Positions 12,253 to 22,820 of a stretch of DNA of 64,000 nucleotides are shown here, piece by piece (position 1 is the stretch's first letter; every line of letters starts with the position of its first letter). The position numbers and the translations under genes are program-made. The notes beneath the pieces were generated by a model. That model saw nothing but the letters and a program-made list of their open reading frames with translations. It made no database searches and was not told the origin of the DNA. Source of the DNA: Cudoniella acicularis (lineage: Eukaryota > Ascomycota > Leotiomycetes > Helotiales > Helotiaceae). The stretch is taken from the NCBI GenBank assembly GCA_013054445.1, contig JAAMPI010000033.1:25895-89894 (forward strand), written 5' to 3'.

Positions 12253-13910
12253 GCTGTAGGCGTTTCTGCGGTGTTTCCTTTGTTTTGTGGTGGCCTGCAT
12301 TCATTCTCGGCGTTCACTGGAAGCAATGGGCGTTGGTCATCTCTGGTGGTCAGCTTGCGCCTTGCCTTACCTACCATGTGCCAGATACAATTGCTATACC
12401 CATCAACCGCTCCGCGGATCACACTGACTTCCTCTGATCTCGGAAGACATACCTAGACAGTCAAATTTTGGCTCCTCTGAACGCTTTCCCAAGTGCTGGA
12501 TTATAAGCGCGTTGCATTTCTGTCAATAAGAGAATATAGATATTGGAGCCAGTCTTGAAGGGAATTGAACATTTTCAATACCATTTTGAGTGACTACGAG
12601 TGATCATGTTAAAATTTTGTGGCGACGAGCTTGAGTCATGGAACACAGCGGCCGATGTACTTTCTGTGAAGGAGAAGCGAAACTCGGTATCCAGCGGTGA
12701 GGCGAGAGCAAACTTTTTTTTTTGCTACAATTTTTGGACAACTACTACGTTACACATGGCTCTTCTTTTCCGTTCTATGCCATTATATGTCATCCCGTCA
12801 TTCACCGGAGTCGTTGACGATCAGTGCCAAGAATTCATGACGTCCAATCTCGTATTGTGTCGCGTCCCCTCAACACACCAATAACCTCGGGGAAGCAACA
12901 AAGCATCCTGGCCCTGAAAGTATGCCCTTGGCTTCGGCTCCGGGCCGAGGAGTAAGTCTCAATTTACATAACAAAAAAGTCGATCTTTGAGTGCCGGTAA
13001 AGCCACAAAAAGAAGAAAGAGTCGGGGACATCCCCCCGAGTTTGCGAGTGAGGGAAGGATAAGTTGTTATACATTTATGCATGATTTATGCATATCATAA
13101 ACTCATATAGGAGAAATGGTCTTTTGATAAAAGCGAGTCAGTTAAGCGAGCGAGGAGCTAATTTTAAAGTTGACGTCGTTCCACTTCAGCTCCACAACAT
13201 CGACCCCGGAGGTGAAAGAAAATGTGGACACGAGCGATCTGCCGAACACCGTATCAAAGGCCTGCTTGTGGTATCAAGGGGGATACTGAGTGCAAAACAT
13301 AAATTACCTGACCACGGGTACCCCGGACGGCGTATGATCTCAAGTGTTAGACGCTTTTGTGGTGGAGCTTTCAACGGTTTCAACGATTTTATCTTGCTTT
13401 TTGTCATGTCAAATTCAGAAAAGAAGCAGAAGTTTCTTTCCGGCGCCATTTTGACCCGAATTTTTGGGTTTGAATGGCTTGGTTTCGTTATTTTTGGAAT
13501 GTCTTTGCGAGAAAATGGCAGAGGCGTACGCCGCATACCTCGGAATACTCTGTGGGGCTAGGAGTCTTGTGAGGCTGAGAATACAGGAGTTTTTCAGACG
13601 TCGTCCAAGGCTCTTGTGCTCTGGTTTTGAAGGGAGATCCAGTGTTTGCCAATCCATGGGACCGTTGGCTGCGTACAAGGGTCGACACGAGATATGGACG
13701 ATCTCTTCATCGACCATTACTCTATAACGTTACTTCACTGGCAAGTATCAGTTTCTCTTCTACGATTCTTGAAGTATATAGGTCTCGTCAAGAACTCCAT
13801 CTGCTCATCATCACAACAGCTTCTTCACAGTTTCCAACATCAACAAACCATCCTACTCAGAACCATCCAGACACTTTAAACCTTCAATCAACTTTCAATC
13901 AACCTTTAAG
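12253..13910. other. Intergenic, nothing recognised
   Basis: It contains the 3' flank of the PRPP synthetase gene and the upstream region of the next gene. A T-rich run sits near 12715. Open frames at 13088-13720 overlap on both strands and have no domain or signal that I recognise. Confidence 0.55.
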
Positions 13911-14548
13911 ATGTACACCAAGACTCTCATCGCCTCTATCCTCGCCAGCCTCGCTGCCGCTGCTCCAGCACCAGTTGCTCGAGACAACTCCGTCTTCGCC
14001 ATGATCGTCATCCACAGCGGCTCTCCAATCCAAGGAGCCGCCATCTCAGAAAATGGCCTCAAATTCTGGATCAGCAAGCCAACTGAAACATACTGCCCAG
14101 AAAGCGTCGGTGAAAACTGCCCTACTAAGATTGCCGCCTCCCCACCTTTTCAAAGTTCCATCTCTAACACCACATAATAGAGGGCAAAGAAACCGCTTTG
14201 AGCGTCAACAACGACTCCGGCCTCGCAGGCATGCACACTACCGTCCCCGGCGGCCAACTCGCCTACGTAACCGAAGACGGCCAATTCTCTGTCACTCAAG
14301 CACACTCGGCCGCTATTCCTGCCGGCGCCTCACAAACAGGCTTCAAGTACAATCCTCAACCAGAAGCCGGCATGGTTGGCGAATTGCTCTTTAATGGGCA
14401 AGGATTATCGGCTTGTCCTACTGGAGAGCCGACTGACAATAGCATTGCTATTTACCAGATTTATGCCAATGGTGCTAGTGGCTTTACCCAGACTAATTGC
14501 ACGGGTATTACGATTGGCACGGCGGAGGTTGATGCTCCTCCTGTTTAG
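13911..14548 (+). CDS. Secreted protein of the fungal IgE-binding-protein-like family
   Basis: Exon 1 begins at 13911 with a secretion signal (MYTKTLIASILASLAAAAPAP). The mature start SVFAMIVIHSGSPIQ and the later LAYVTEDGQFSVTQAHSA are typical of the secreted protein family named after the Aspergillus fumigatus IgE-binding protein, whose biochemical function is unknown. Exon 2 is 14181-14548. A canonical donor at 14110 (GTGAAA) gives an in-frame 188-residue protein, but it removes the conserved ENCP segment. A junction at 14125 would keep ENCP and the same phase, yet the donor there reads CTAAGA instead of GTAAGA. Either the splice site has been damaged or a slightly shorter protein is made. 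Extracellular or wall location is inferred from the signal. Confidence 0.8.
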
Positions 14549-15541
14549 CAGTAGATCTAAGCTTTCGATTTGATGGCATTCGAGGGAAATCAATATAATG
14601 AGCATGATATGCTTGGGGAATTTTTTGCATAGCATGGCATAGCATTGCGTAGTTGAATTATCAAAAAACTTCCCTAAAGGGATAGCGGTTAGAAACTGGT
14701 CGGTTTAGAGTTAGACTTGACGTAGCATTGCGGTGATAAGTATTTTACGAAATTTTCCTTTAAGCATAGCATAGCGCGGTTAAGTGGCTCATAAAACTTT
14801 CTTTCAGGCATAGCGGTAGAAAGCCGGTCATCTTCGAATTGCCATTTGTATATACGCAATTTCCTTGGAAATTTTATGAAAAGTCGACTTTTAAAAGAAA
14901 ATTACCCTTTACCTCTGAAACATTTAACATTGTGAATACTTCCTAAATTAAGTCCTAATATGCAACTGGTGATATAGAGGAAAGAAAAAGAGGGGTGTAA
15001 AAGCCAATAAAATTCGAAACCAAAGCTTTTAGGGGAAACATGAAAACTGAAATTTGTTTTTGAATAAACCTAATAAGTTCAATTTTAGCTCTACACTATC
15101 AATACGGCGTAAAGGCGATCTATATCCTCCAATCCACACGTCGTAAATTTCTGTTGGCCGAAGCTCAGCCTTGCCAGCCTCGCCTCGTTTTCGCGAAATT
15201 TCAACGACCCCTCTTCCACCTTCCTCTTCTCAACTCACACGCAACTTGCGCTGCACGATTGATCTCGATTGATCCCCCTTTGCAGAAGCATCCGTGATTG
15301 TGATCACGATCACTAGCTCGATACGGCCTATACGTATGCCATACAACAATTGGAGGACTTCTTTCAGGAGCTCAACTCTACAATCTCTACTTAATCCCAT
15401 ACAATCCCCCAACCACCGCGCAACCCCCTCGACATTTAATCCGAATCCATCCGCTTGCGCAGAGCACTTTTACACACACTTTCCCAATCACAACAACCCA
15501 CATCTCCAACCTTTCCACAGCCAGCCCCCAACGTTCCAAAA
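14549..15541. other. Intergenic; short tandem-like direct repeats near 14640-14820
   Basis: The segment just downstream of the secreted gene repeats words such as GCATAGCATAGC, CATTGCG and AAAACTT(T)C(C/T) several times between about 14625 and 14830. The rest is ordinary upstream sequence of the next gene, pyrimidine-rich from about 15350 to 15540. Confidence 0.5.
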
Positions 15542-15880
15542 ATGTCAGAACATTCAGAAGACGAAGACTCCGTAGCAATGGCAGCAATGCTAGGCTTCTC
15601 CTCCTTCGGCGGAAGCAGCAGCAAGAAAAAGCGCAAGTTTAACGCGACGACAGATGCGTTTGTGGGGGGGCAAGAACTAGAGGGTTTGGATAGGGGTGGG
15701 AAGAGAGGGAAAGGGAGTGGTGGGAATCAGGTTCCGCTTGGGGAGAGGAGGAGGGTTGGTTCTGGTGGAAGAGGAGGCGCGAGGGGTGTTGGAGGGGGAC
15801 GGAATGGCGGTGGGAAGAGAGTGGCGGTTGTGATGGGTTGTAGAGGGGTGAAAAGATTGATAGAGGAGAGAGGTATTTGA
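15542..15880 (+). CDS. Small basic Gly/Arg-rich protein, function unknown
   Basis: This single exon encodes 112 residues. The N-terminus is acidic and Ser-rich (MSEHSEDEDSVAMAAMLGF), then FSSFGG is followed by a lysine cluster SKKKRKF that looks like a nuclear localisation signal. The C-terminal half is a Gly/Arg-rich tract (GGRGGARGVGGGRNGGGKR), as in RNA-binding or nucleolar proteins. The segment NQVPLGERR resembles a motif in small uncharacterised fungal proteins, but I cannot name the family. The ATG at 15542 has an A-rich context and starts the acidic block; an upstream in-frame ATG at 15455 would add 29 residues of simple Pro/Gln/Ser sequence. Confidence 0.6.
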   Translation: MSEHSEDEDSVAMAAMLGFSSFGGSSSKKKRKFNATTDAFVGGQELEGLDRGGKRGKGSGGNQVPLGERRRVGSGGRGGARGVGGGRNGGGKRVAVVMGCRGVKRLIEERGI

Positions 15881-16494
15881 AAATTGAATGAGATTTGAAT
15901 GGGAAATGATGACGGAAATTGGGTTTTGGAATTCCTGGATCCTTGGGATTACCTAGGTGTTAAGATGGCGTTTGAAGAGTTTATACACTAGACGGATAGA
16001 TACTTAAAACTCTGGATCTAGCGGGCTTTTTTAAAATGGAATTATTCGAAACTACTATCGTGTGTAGCTGATAAGCAAACATATCTTTTCTTCCCGTTGG
16101 ACAAGAAAAAGAGTTATTTAGAGCTTTTCTAGGTATCAGGGATGATTAAAATCCAGAATAGTTCATAAATAATTGATAGGGTATGCTTTACTAGGTATAG
16201 CAAAAACTTGACCACTAGACAGAGAAAGTAAAACCGCAAATACCAAAATGAAAGAGCGTTTTCATACTTGCCGCTCAAGGAAAGTGATTATTTTTGTGAA
16301 ATATCGTGAAGGTTTGAGGTTTCAAATCCGACCAAGGCCTCAGGATTGTTCCCGAATTAAGAGACTGTAAAGGTCGACGCCTTTTCTCAGAAATCGCGAC
16401 ATTGGCTGACATTAATGCCCACATCGAGGCCGTGGAAGTACTCAACATGTATGTCTCACAGAATAACCCTGCTCCTAAGAAACGTAAGCATCAC
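15881..16494. other. Intergenic between convergent genes
   Basis: This is the 3' flank of the small basic-protein gene and of the long minus-strand gene. It is AT-rich and I see no gene or repeat. Confidence 0.6.
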
Positions 16495-19161
16495 TTACTG
16501 TTGCACAACAAATGTGTCTTTGGTCCAGCCAAACCATCTCTCCATACGCTTGCCCATAATCCTCAAACTGATCGAATCGATCTTGGCAACGGGATGAGGT
16601 TTGTGAAAGACAATTTTGCCAACCCATCCACGCTCCCAATCGTCATGTTCAGGCTCGAAGATCACAGCAGAACCACTGCTGTGGCGGGCAGTGAAGCCGG
16701 TGTCTGCCATGGCTGTTACGAATGCATCCCAGTCCACAGTCTTGGTAGTTGCCTCCGGGTTGGTTGTGAACATGCCGTTGAGAATCGTGTAGGTTTGTTG
16801 TTTGACGGGTAGTGGGGGAATATCTGGATGTTCTGGTTCTTGCGGCGTTTCTGTGTTGGACGTTTCCACGCTTTGCTGTTCCCGACGGCGTTTGATTTTG
16901 CTGCTTGTTGGCTCAGCTGCTTTGGTAGCTGCTTCTTGAGAAGACCCCCATTCTGTCTGTAATTGGCCACTGCTAATACTTTTAGGCTTCGAGACCCTTT
17001 CGATTTCGTCTATCAACTTCTGACGCTCTTGCTGCAATGATTGGGTGAACTGTGGGGTCGAACGTGCAGACAACAACTGCATGGCATTTTGTATCTCCTC
17101 CTCCGGTACTTTGCTACCCTTCAAAAGTTCTCTTTCTAGGTTGCTCTTTTTCTTCCAGAAAGTAGAGAGAGACTCTTGAACATTGTCAAAATACCGTAAA
17201 CGTGTTTGGTCTGGTCGTTTACCAACATGTGCTTGACTATCATAAGCCTCGAGGAAGTCTGTGAAAGGTTGCATGAGACCTAGGCTTTTACCGTGTTTGG
17301 TTTGAATGGTCTGGGTGACTTTATCATCCCGACTCGCTTTGTATGCCCTCGACTTGCTGACCTTTTTCAGCTCACTCACACTTAGTTTTCGGCCAGTTCC
17401 AGGTCTATGGAGACGAAGGGAGAAGGAAATTTCGTTGAAAGCAGCGTACTCGGAAAGCTGGCTATACAATCGTTCATCCATCCTAGCTCGCTCATCTTTC
17501 GAGCAGTTGGCAAGATGTTCGTCCAGGAACGCAAGCACGGTACTTGGCTCAAATTTGAGCCTGTCTTTGGGATGTGAGAAGATATTGCTCACGCACCAAT
17601 ACAACGGTTGTGTCGTGAAAAATATGCCGTCCCACAACGAATCATACCTACTCCCGTGCTTCAGTCTCCATTGAATCTCGCCCCCACTGTGCCTAAATTC
17701 GAACAGATCTCGAAACCCCGATCTTTGAGGAAAACTGTCTTCCAGTGCCAATTCTCTAGCCTTGAGCTGTTGGGACAAGTACATATCGAGCGATTGAATG
17801 GCAATGCTGTATTCCTCAGGCAGAGGGTTTCCAGGTTGAATACCATCGCCGTATTTTGCTTTCAAGCCCTTAATAGTTTCGAGGTCTTCCAGAATGATTT
17901 TCCATACATGATAGCTGCCGTTGTCCATGTTTATTTCTTGAATCGCTTGAAGATACGAAGCTTGATCTTTACCTAGAGAATTGGTCTCGAGCGGTGCCGC
18001 AGCAGTGAGCATGCGAACGGTACGACGCATATAAGCTGGGTCGGTCTGCAGGAGCCATATATGATCTCCATACTCATTGACCATGGCTCGAGTCAAGGAT
18101 GTAAAATATTCGATATCAAAAACAGGAGGCTCTGCAAACGGTTGGTTGATATACTTTGACCACATTTCAATACGGCCGGATTGTTTGAATTCGACTTTGG
18201 GGATGTGCAGTGGAAGGTCGGCACCGGAAGGGTCAGCTTGTTGTGGTTGGGTCTCCTCCAGACCTTCAGTAAGTTGATCAACCATTCGACAAAGGAATCT
18301 CAAAAGTGTATCCTGGGCTTCGAGGATCAGTCGTCCCCGTGGAAATCCTATTGTATCCAAACGATGTGCGGCACTTTCCTCCCAAGGAACTAGTTCTCCA
18401 TATTTTGAGCCATACATTACCATAGACAGGGGCGAATAGTTGATCTCGAGGAAGCCCTGATTATAACCGAACAGGAGATTATCGTTATCGTATGGGGCCC
18501 ATTCTTCAGGAGAGAACCGAGTGCGGTTATTGAGAAGACCTAACAACTGTGCTGGGTCGGACTTCAAAGAGTCCACGTTGAGCCAGCTGAGCAGGAATGT
18601 ATTACGGCTATCCCGTGCCTTTTGCCACTCGAATGACCTATTATTGCTCATGTATTTTAGCAAGGCCCATTGTTCATGCTCAAGACCAGGGTCAGCTGCG
18701 AGGATAATTGTTGCTCTTTTGTCCCGACTCTTCTTCTTCCATCGACTCGATATGATTTTGCCACGCACAGCACATTTGGATCGCAGATGCGCGAGAGAAT
18801 CGTCGATACTAGCCTTATGGCTCGCGGCAATTCCCCTCGCTTCGTTGTCGTCGATTTCCTTGCTGTAGGAGAACTGCAAGCTGGATTGAAGGGATGGAAG
18901 TCGATATTGTTGACTGCAAATGTATGTACATTCGCATGGAGAAGGATAGATCTTTCTTGGCGGAGGCTTCGGAAGGGTCGGGTCAAATATGGCTGCGAGC
19001 TCCTCTTCGGTGTGATTCGACATTTCTCTATTCAATTCTTCCAAAGCTCGATACTGTGCGAGTTCTCGTTTTCTAAAAATGGTAATTAGATATTGTTTAA
19101 GAATTTAAGGAGCACCGACTTACATCCTAGTAACTCCCGCAGACTCGCCATGGGGAGCCAT
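16495..19161 (-). CDS. Large uncharacterised protein with HicA-like C-terminal domain
   Basis: Exons are complement 19124-19161 (38 bases) and 16495-19072, giving 871 residues; the short first exon starts MAPHGESAGVTR and joins across a canonical intron to KRELAQYRALEELNREM. The body is mostly helical and charged, with no domain I can name. The middle has W-rich segments (IFFTTQPLYWCVSNIF), and a coiled-coil-like stretch lies near 620-680. A Ser/Glu/Pro linker with a basic cluster (SKIKRRREQQS) precedes the end. The last 110 residues (DAFVTAMADTGFTARHSSGS, later KIVFHKPHP and LRIMGKRMERWFGW) have the layout of a HicA-type small RNA-binding fold. The residue that would be the catalytic His after Gly-Ser is Ala, so it is probably a binding domain. 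The 274-base element copy 2 lies 136 bases upstream of the start. Confidence 0.85.
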
Positions 19162-22100
19162 TTTGAAGGGTTGTCTGTTCTATTGTTGTGACGGTGTGAA
19201 GTGTGGAAAAAGGAAAGGCGATTGAAGTTGTCCAGTTCTCCACCAAATTATTTGCCGGAGCTCGCTAAAATTCGCTGGAGGGGCAGAGGTTACATAACGA
19301 GCCTGGTCAGATAAGTCTGGGTATTCAGGGCATTTCACTAGTGAAACTAAATCGAAAAATTGTAAACTTTTAAAATTTAGTGAATAGAAAGTATNATTAC
19401 CCTTTATAACTCAAGATTACTAGATTTCATATTATAATTATTCCTGGTTATTTTATAACTTTCAGGTGATCACGATAACTTTGATTTTCGGAAGCCTGAA
19501 GGNGGGGTCGCGAAGCCTGAAAATCGCTTAAATATGCCCNGAAAACCCAGACTTATCTGATTAGGCTTGTAACGACGTGATCGATCGTAAACACCAGTTC
19601 CGTGGCTTTTCCCAATCATCTAATTATTCTCTGTATCTGCAATACCGCTGGGCTGTGCTGCACTGCCATGGCCGTAGACTGATGTAGGCCACAAAGCTCA
19701 GCAATCTGGTGGCAAATCTCACAATGATGCCGATTTCGGGCTACCCGCGAGGCCGTAGGCCCGTAGCCTTCAGATTCGATTTCGACTTTGCTGCACCACG
19801 CAAATGATCGTAAGCAGAAAGCTTCATTCTGCAAGACAGACCTGCACTGCATTCTTCCATCTGGGTGACCTGTTTGTTAATTTCATGTGGACGAGTCTAC
19901 GATCAGTATTTCCCGCCCCTGTCACCAATGCCGGCGCATGATACAATGACGACAGAGTCGAAATCTTTTGCACCACTTTTGCCCCAAGGCTTTCTGCACA
20001 TATATTGACAACGCTTGCTGCCTTGGGAAGCTGGGAGACATACAACCTTGAGGTGACGGAATTTGTGCAATTCATTTGATGTCAACAAGTCTTACACAGA
20101 AACCTGGCTCGTGCAAAGAGGCGGAGGATGTGCAGGACTTAATCACAATGTTGCTTACCCCGAGTCTTCACGGTTGGTCTGTCTCACGGTCACGTCCCAT
20201 TTCTTCTTTTCTTGGTTTCGAAAATAACCTTACCTCCTTCCACAGATCGACGAAACGATCTGGAACTTCAAACATTCGACGATCATTGCAAGACCTCAAC
20301 TACGTCAGCCTTCTGGAGGCGAGAAGAGAAGGAAATTCACTTCAAAGCACACGCAGCTTGGTTTTGATTACCTAGGCCGGTTCCCAAGCCTCGCTGGCTG
20401 AACCCGCCACAGGAGAACCCTCAATTACGTTGATCTCGCAAAAACCATCAAAGCCAAATCTGAGTGGATATGAAGACCTCAAGACTGCCACGTTATGTTT
20501 CGAGTCTTCCTTGGATCAGCACCTCGATTGTCCAGCGCCCAATCTGCTTCTCTTGCCAAAAAAAAAGTCCTCAATGTTGGAGGTCACGCTAAGCTCTGAT
20601 GGTGTATGTACTAGTCTCATTGAAATATGGCCATGCCAAAGAACAGCACAAAATCATTCTATCGGGTTGCTCTCCTTGGGAAACTAGGTTTTGCAGGAAT
20701 TGTTTCTTTCCATGGGACTTAACAACACACGTTCAAGAGAACCGTATGGTTTTATTCAGGACACCAACTCGCAATCGCTGGAATAGCATCCGAGCCTCCT
20801 AATCTGTCGAAAAAATAAGTTCTTCACATTTCTTGCTGGAATTGAGAAGGAGACTTGATTCATGGCTTAGGTGGAGGCAAAATTTTGGAAATCAATCAAC
20901 GCAAAGGCTAACATCTTAAATTTATTTCCTAGCTGATGTTATGGTCTTCCATCAAGGGAGGGGTTTCCGCTAAAGAACGCCACCCATGGATTAAACACCG
21001 GATGCCGTGGTCAACGGTTGTTGTGTATCGCATAAGCAACAGAAACCCCGCCAGTGATATCAGCTGGGAATTTATCTGTTTAGCTAGGATTACGAGGACG
21101 CATCACCCGCCACGACATATATCCAATACCTCGAAAGAAGCCCAGACATATTTCGGACTAACCAGAGAAAAGAGTTTTGGAATACGAAGAAACAATGGTT
21201 GGCACCTGCCAAACTTACTTGCCAAGCACCCGAACCGTCATCCGACTAGAACTCCGAAGCAGATGGCATACAATGAAGTGTGGATTCGAGGCGATTCATA
21301 CGTGAGATCTTTCAAATTGAGCACACCGCTTAATATCTACTCCTTACCGATTGTGCTCCTAGATTGCCTAATGGAATTCTTCCTTTGGGACATTGGATGA
21401 GAACTTTCGGGGAATTGGATACATCGAGCCCAAAGATCCGAACTACCCACCTATCGCCTTCGGCGAACCATTTTCCATGTTTGAAGGAACACCTTGAACA
21501 CTGGCTCTTACGTAAGCCTTGATTACTCTTAACTAACTTCATTGGGATTGCTTTTCGAACCTTGACGGATCCCATGAGGTGGGTTCGTGGCTCTGGAAAC
21601 GTACGGAAGAATCTGTGGAACTAGTTAAGTGAAGTTCAATTCCCAGAGCAGCCAATCATGTTTAAAGAATTTAATAGAGGGTGAGGGATTCTTCCTTCCT
21701 TCCTGCGCTGAGACCTTATTGTTTCGTGCCACACTAACACCGGGTACAACAGGCAACGTCCAACCACAACTGCTCATGACATCAAACTGGTCCGCTGCGC
21801 CACGGACGTCTTTTACCGAATATGTCCGAACGCTGAGTTGACTGAATAGAGAATAGCGAATGCTGTTCTGGCCTGGAAACGGCGAAGTGAAAACAATCCA
21901 GCTTTGGGACGTGAAAAGGTAATTAATTCTACAGAGAAATCGACTGCGAGTTCAATGAAGGCCTTAGTCTGACTTTTCTAGAAACCAGACGGCAGGTTTT
22001 GGCTGGAAGTCAAGCCTTCTTAGTTGACGGTGCTAACCGCCGACCAAGCATTGGCATGCAAGATGAACGGGCTAAACTTTCGACCAAAGGGTGACGACGA

Positions 22101-22334
22101 CTGGTTATGCATATCATTGCAACAACAACAGGGTATCACGATGATAGCGAAAGGGAGTGCAGGGTGGAATTCTTGTGATGCTCAATTCATATACGCGATG
22201 GTCGTATCCAAGCCAACAATCAGAACGTAACTCGTCAACGATCTTTCAATCCAGCCACCAACATATTACAACATCTTCCTCGTCGGACTGTATTCGAGAT
22301 CCAGCTTGGAGATGGCGTTGACAATAATGCTAAT
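19162..22334. other. Gene-poor stretch with one MITE copy and possible decayed exons
   Basis: Apart from the inverted-repeat element at 19297-19570, I see no intact gene. Between about 20936 and 21520 there are coding-like patches: 20936-21400 is open for 154 codons, and 21372-21494 reads as a plausible protein segment (GIGYIEPKDPNYPPIAFGEP). Candidate splice sites are visible (GTGAGA at 21302, GTAAGC at 21510), but the frames do not join, so at most this is a decayed gene of unknown kind. Around 22024-22230 another short open patch exists without recognisable homology. Confidence 0.45.
19297..19570. mobile_element. 274-base terminal-inverted-repeat element (MITE-like), copy 2
   Basis: It has the same length and ends as the element at 6406-6679: left end ACGAGCCTGGTCAGATAAGTC, right end in inverted form AGACTTATCTGATTAGGCTTGT. 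The interior words AATTGTAAACTTTTAAAATT, AGGTGATCACGATAA and GAAGCCTGAAAATCGCTTAA also match copy 1, with scattered substitutions. Three ambiguous bases (19395, 19503, 19540) fall in this copy, which suggests that it was hard to resolve in the assembly or is heterogeneous. It lies just upstream of the 871-residue protein gene. Confidence 0.78.
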
Positions 22335-22588
22335 CTAGCAACATCCCTCCTCACAGCCACAGCAGCAGCAGTCACATCCACATTGCTCCTCACCACCACG
22401 CATCGAAACGTCGCCAGAGGTGCTCATTTGGGGAGCAACGGACTATTATCAAAGTATTAGTCGGACAAAGGCCTCACGAACTGATGTCCATGGCAATGAT
22501 TGCTTACGGGTTGGGAAGCCTCAACGCTGGTAGATTGGGTGGTCATTTGCTCAGCGACCTGGGCAGGCTGTTCGTTGATGGCAGGCAT
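22335..22588 (-). CDS. 62-residue protein with a nine-cysteine tail (metallothionein-like)
   Basis: Exons are complement 22508-22588 and 22335-22442, separated by a textbook 65-base intron (GTAAGC, CTAAT branch, ATAG acceptor). The protein starts MPAINEQPAQVAEQMTTQ, continues as a Gln/Ser/Thr-rich arm, and ends CGCDCCCCGCEEGCC: nine cysteines within the last fifteen residues and none elsewhere. Densely spaced Cys-x-Cys and Cys-Cys pairs are typical of metal-thiolate proteins such as fungal metallothioneins; acidic residues between them could also assist metal binding. An alternative is a membrane-tethered cysteine-tail protein of the CYSTM kind, but the tail lacks the usual hydrophobic residues. 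A second canonical intron (22599-22652) lies in the 5' leader, ten bases before the ATG. There is no secretion signal, so it is probably cytosolic. Confidence 0.78.
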
Positions 22589-22598
22589 ATTGATGGAG

Positions 22599-22652
22599 CT
22601 ATCACCCAATTAGCACTCGGTATTCGACAGGCGTCACCGTCTTTAAGCTCAC
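22599..22652 (-). other. Probable 5'-leader intron of the cysteine-tail gene
   Basis: Read on the minus strand, AAG is followed by GTGAGC (from 22652), then GCTAAT as branch site and GATAG as acceptor (22599). All three splice elements are in the right order and spacing. An intron so close to the start codon supports that the small gene is transcribed. Confidence 0.6.
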
Positions 22653-22807
22653 CTTGTAGAAAGATATTTGGGATAGTGATAAGGATGAGGAGTGTTTGGA
22701 GCAAAAGTGTGACTTGGAGATGAGATGAAAGAGGGAGAGAGGTGGGGGAGCAGGAAACGGGACCTTCAGCTGCGCTTATCTACTCCGCTGGCGACACGCC
22801 GACCGCT

Positions 22808-22820
22808 CTTTTATGCCGCA
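22808..22820 (-). promoter_or_regulatory. TATA-like box upstream of the cysteine-tail gene
   Basis: The minus strand reads GCGGCATAAAAGAGC about 225 bases before the ATG, or about 170 after removal of the leader intron. It is a plausible core promoter; no other element was identified. Confidence 0.35.

Noticed and set aside
13088..13730. Overlapping open frames between the PRPP synthetase and IgE-binding-like genes
   Set aside because: Frames on both strands of similar length without signal or domain; no splice structure.
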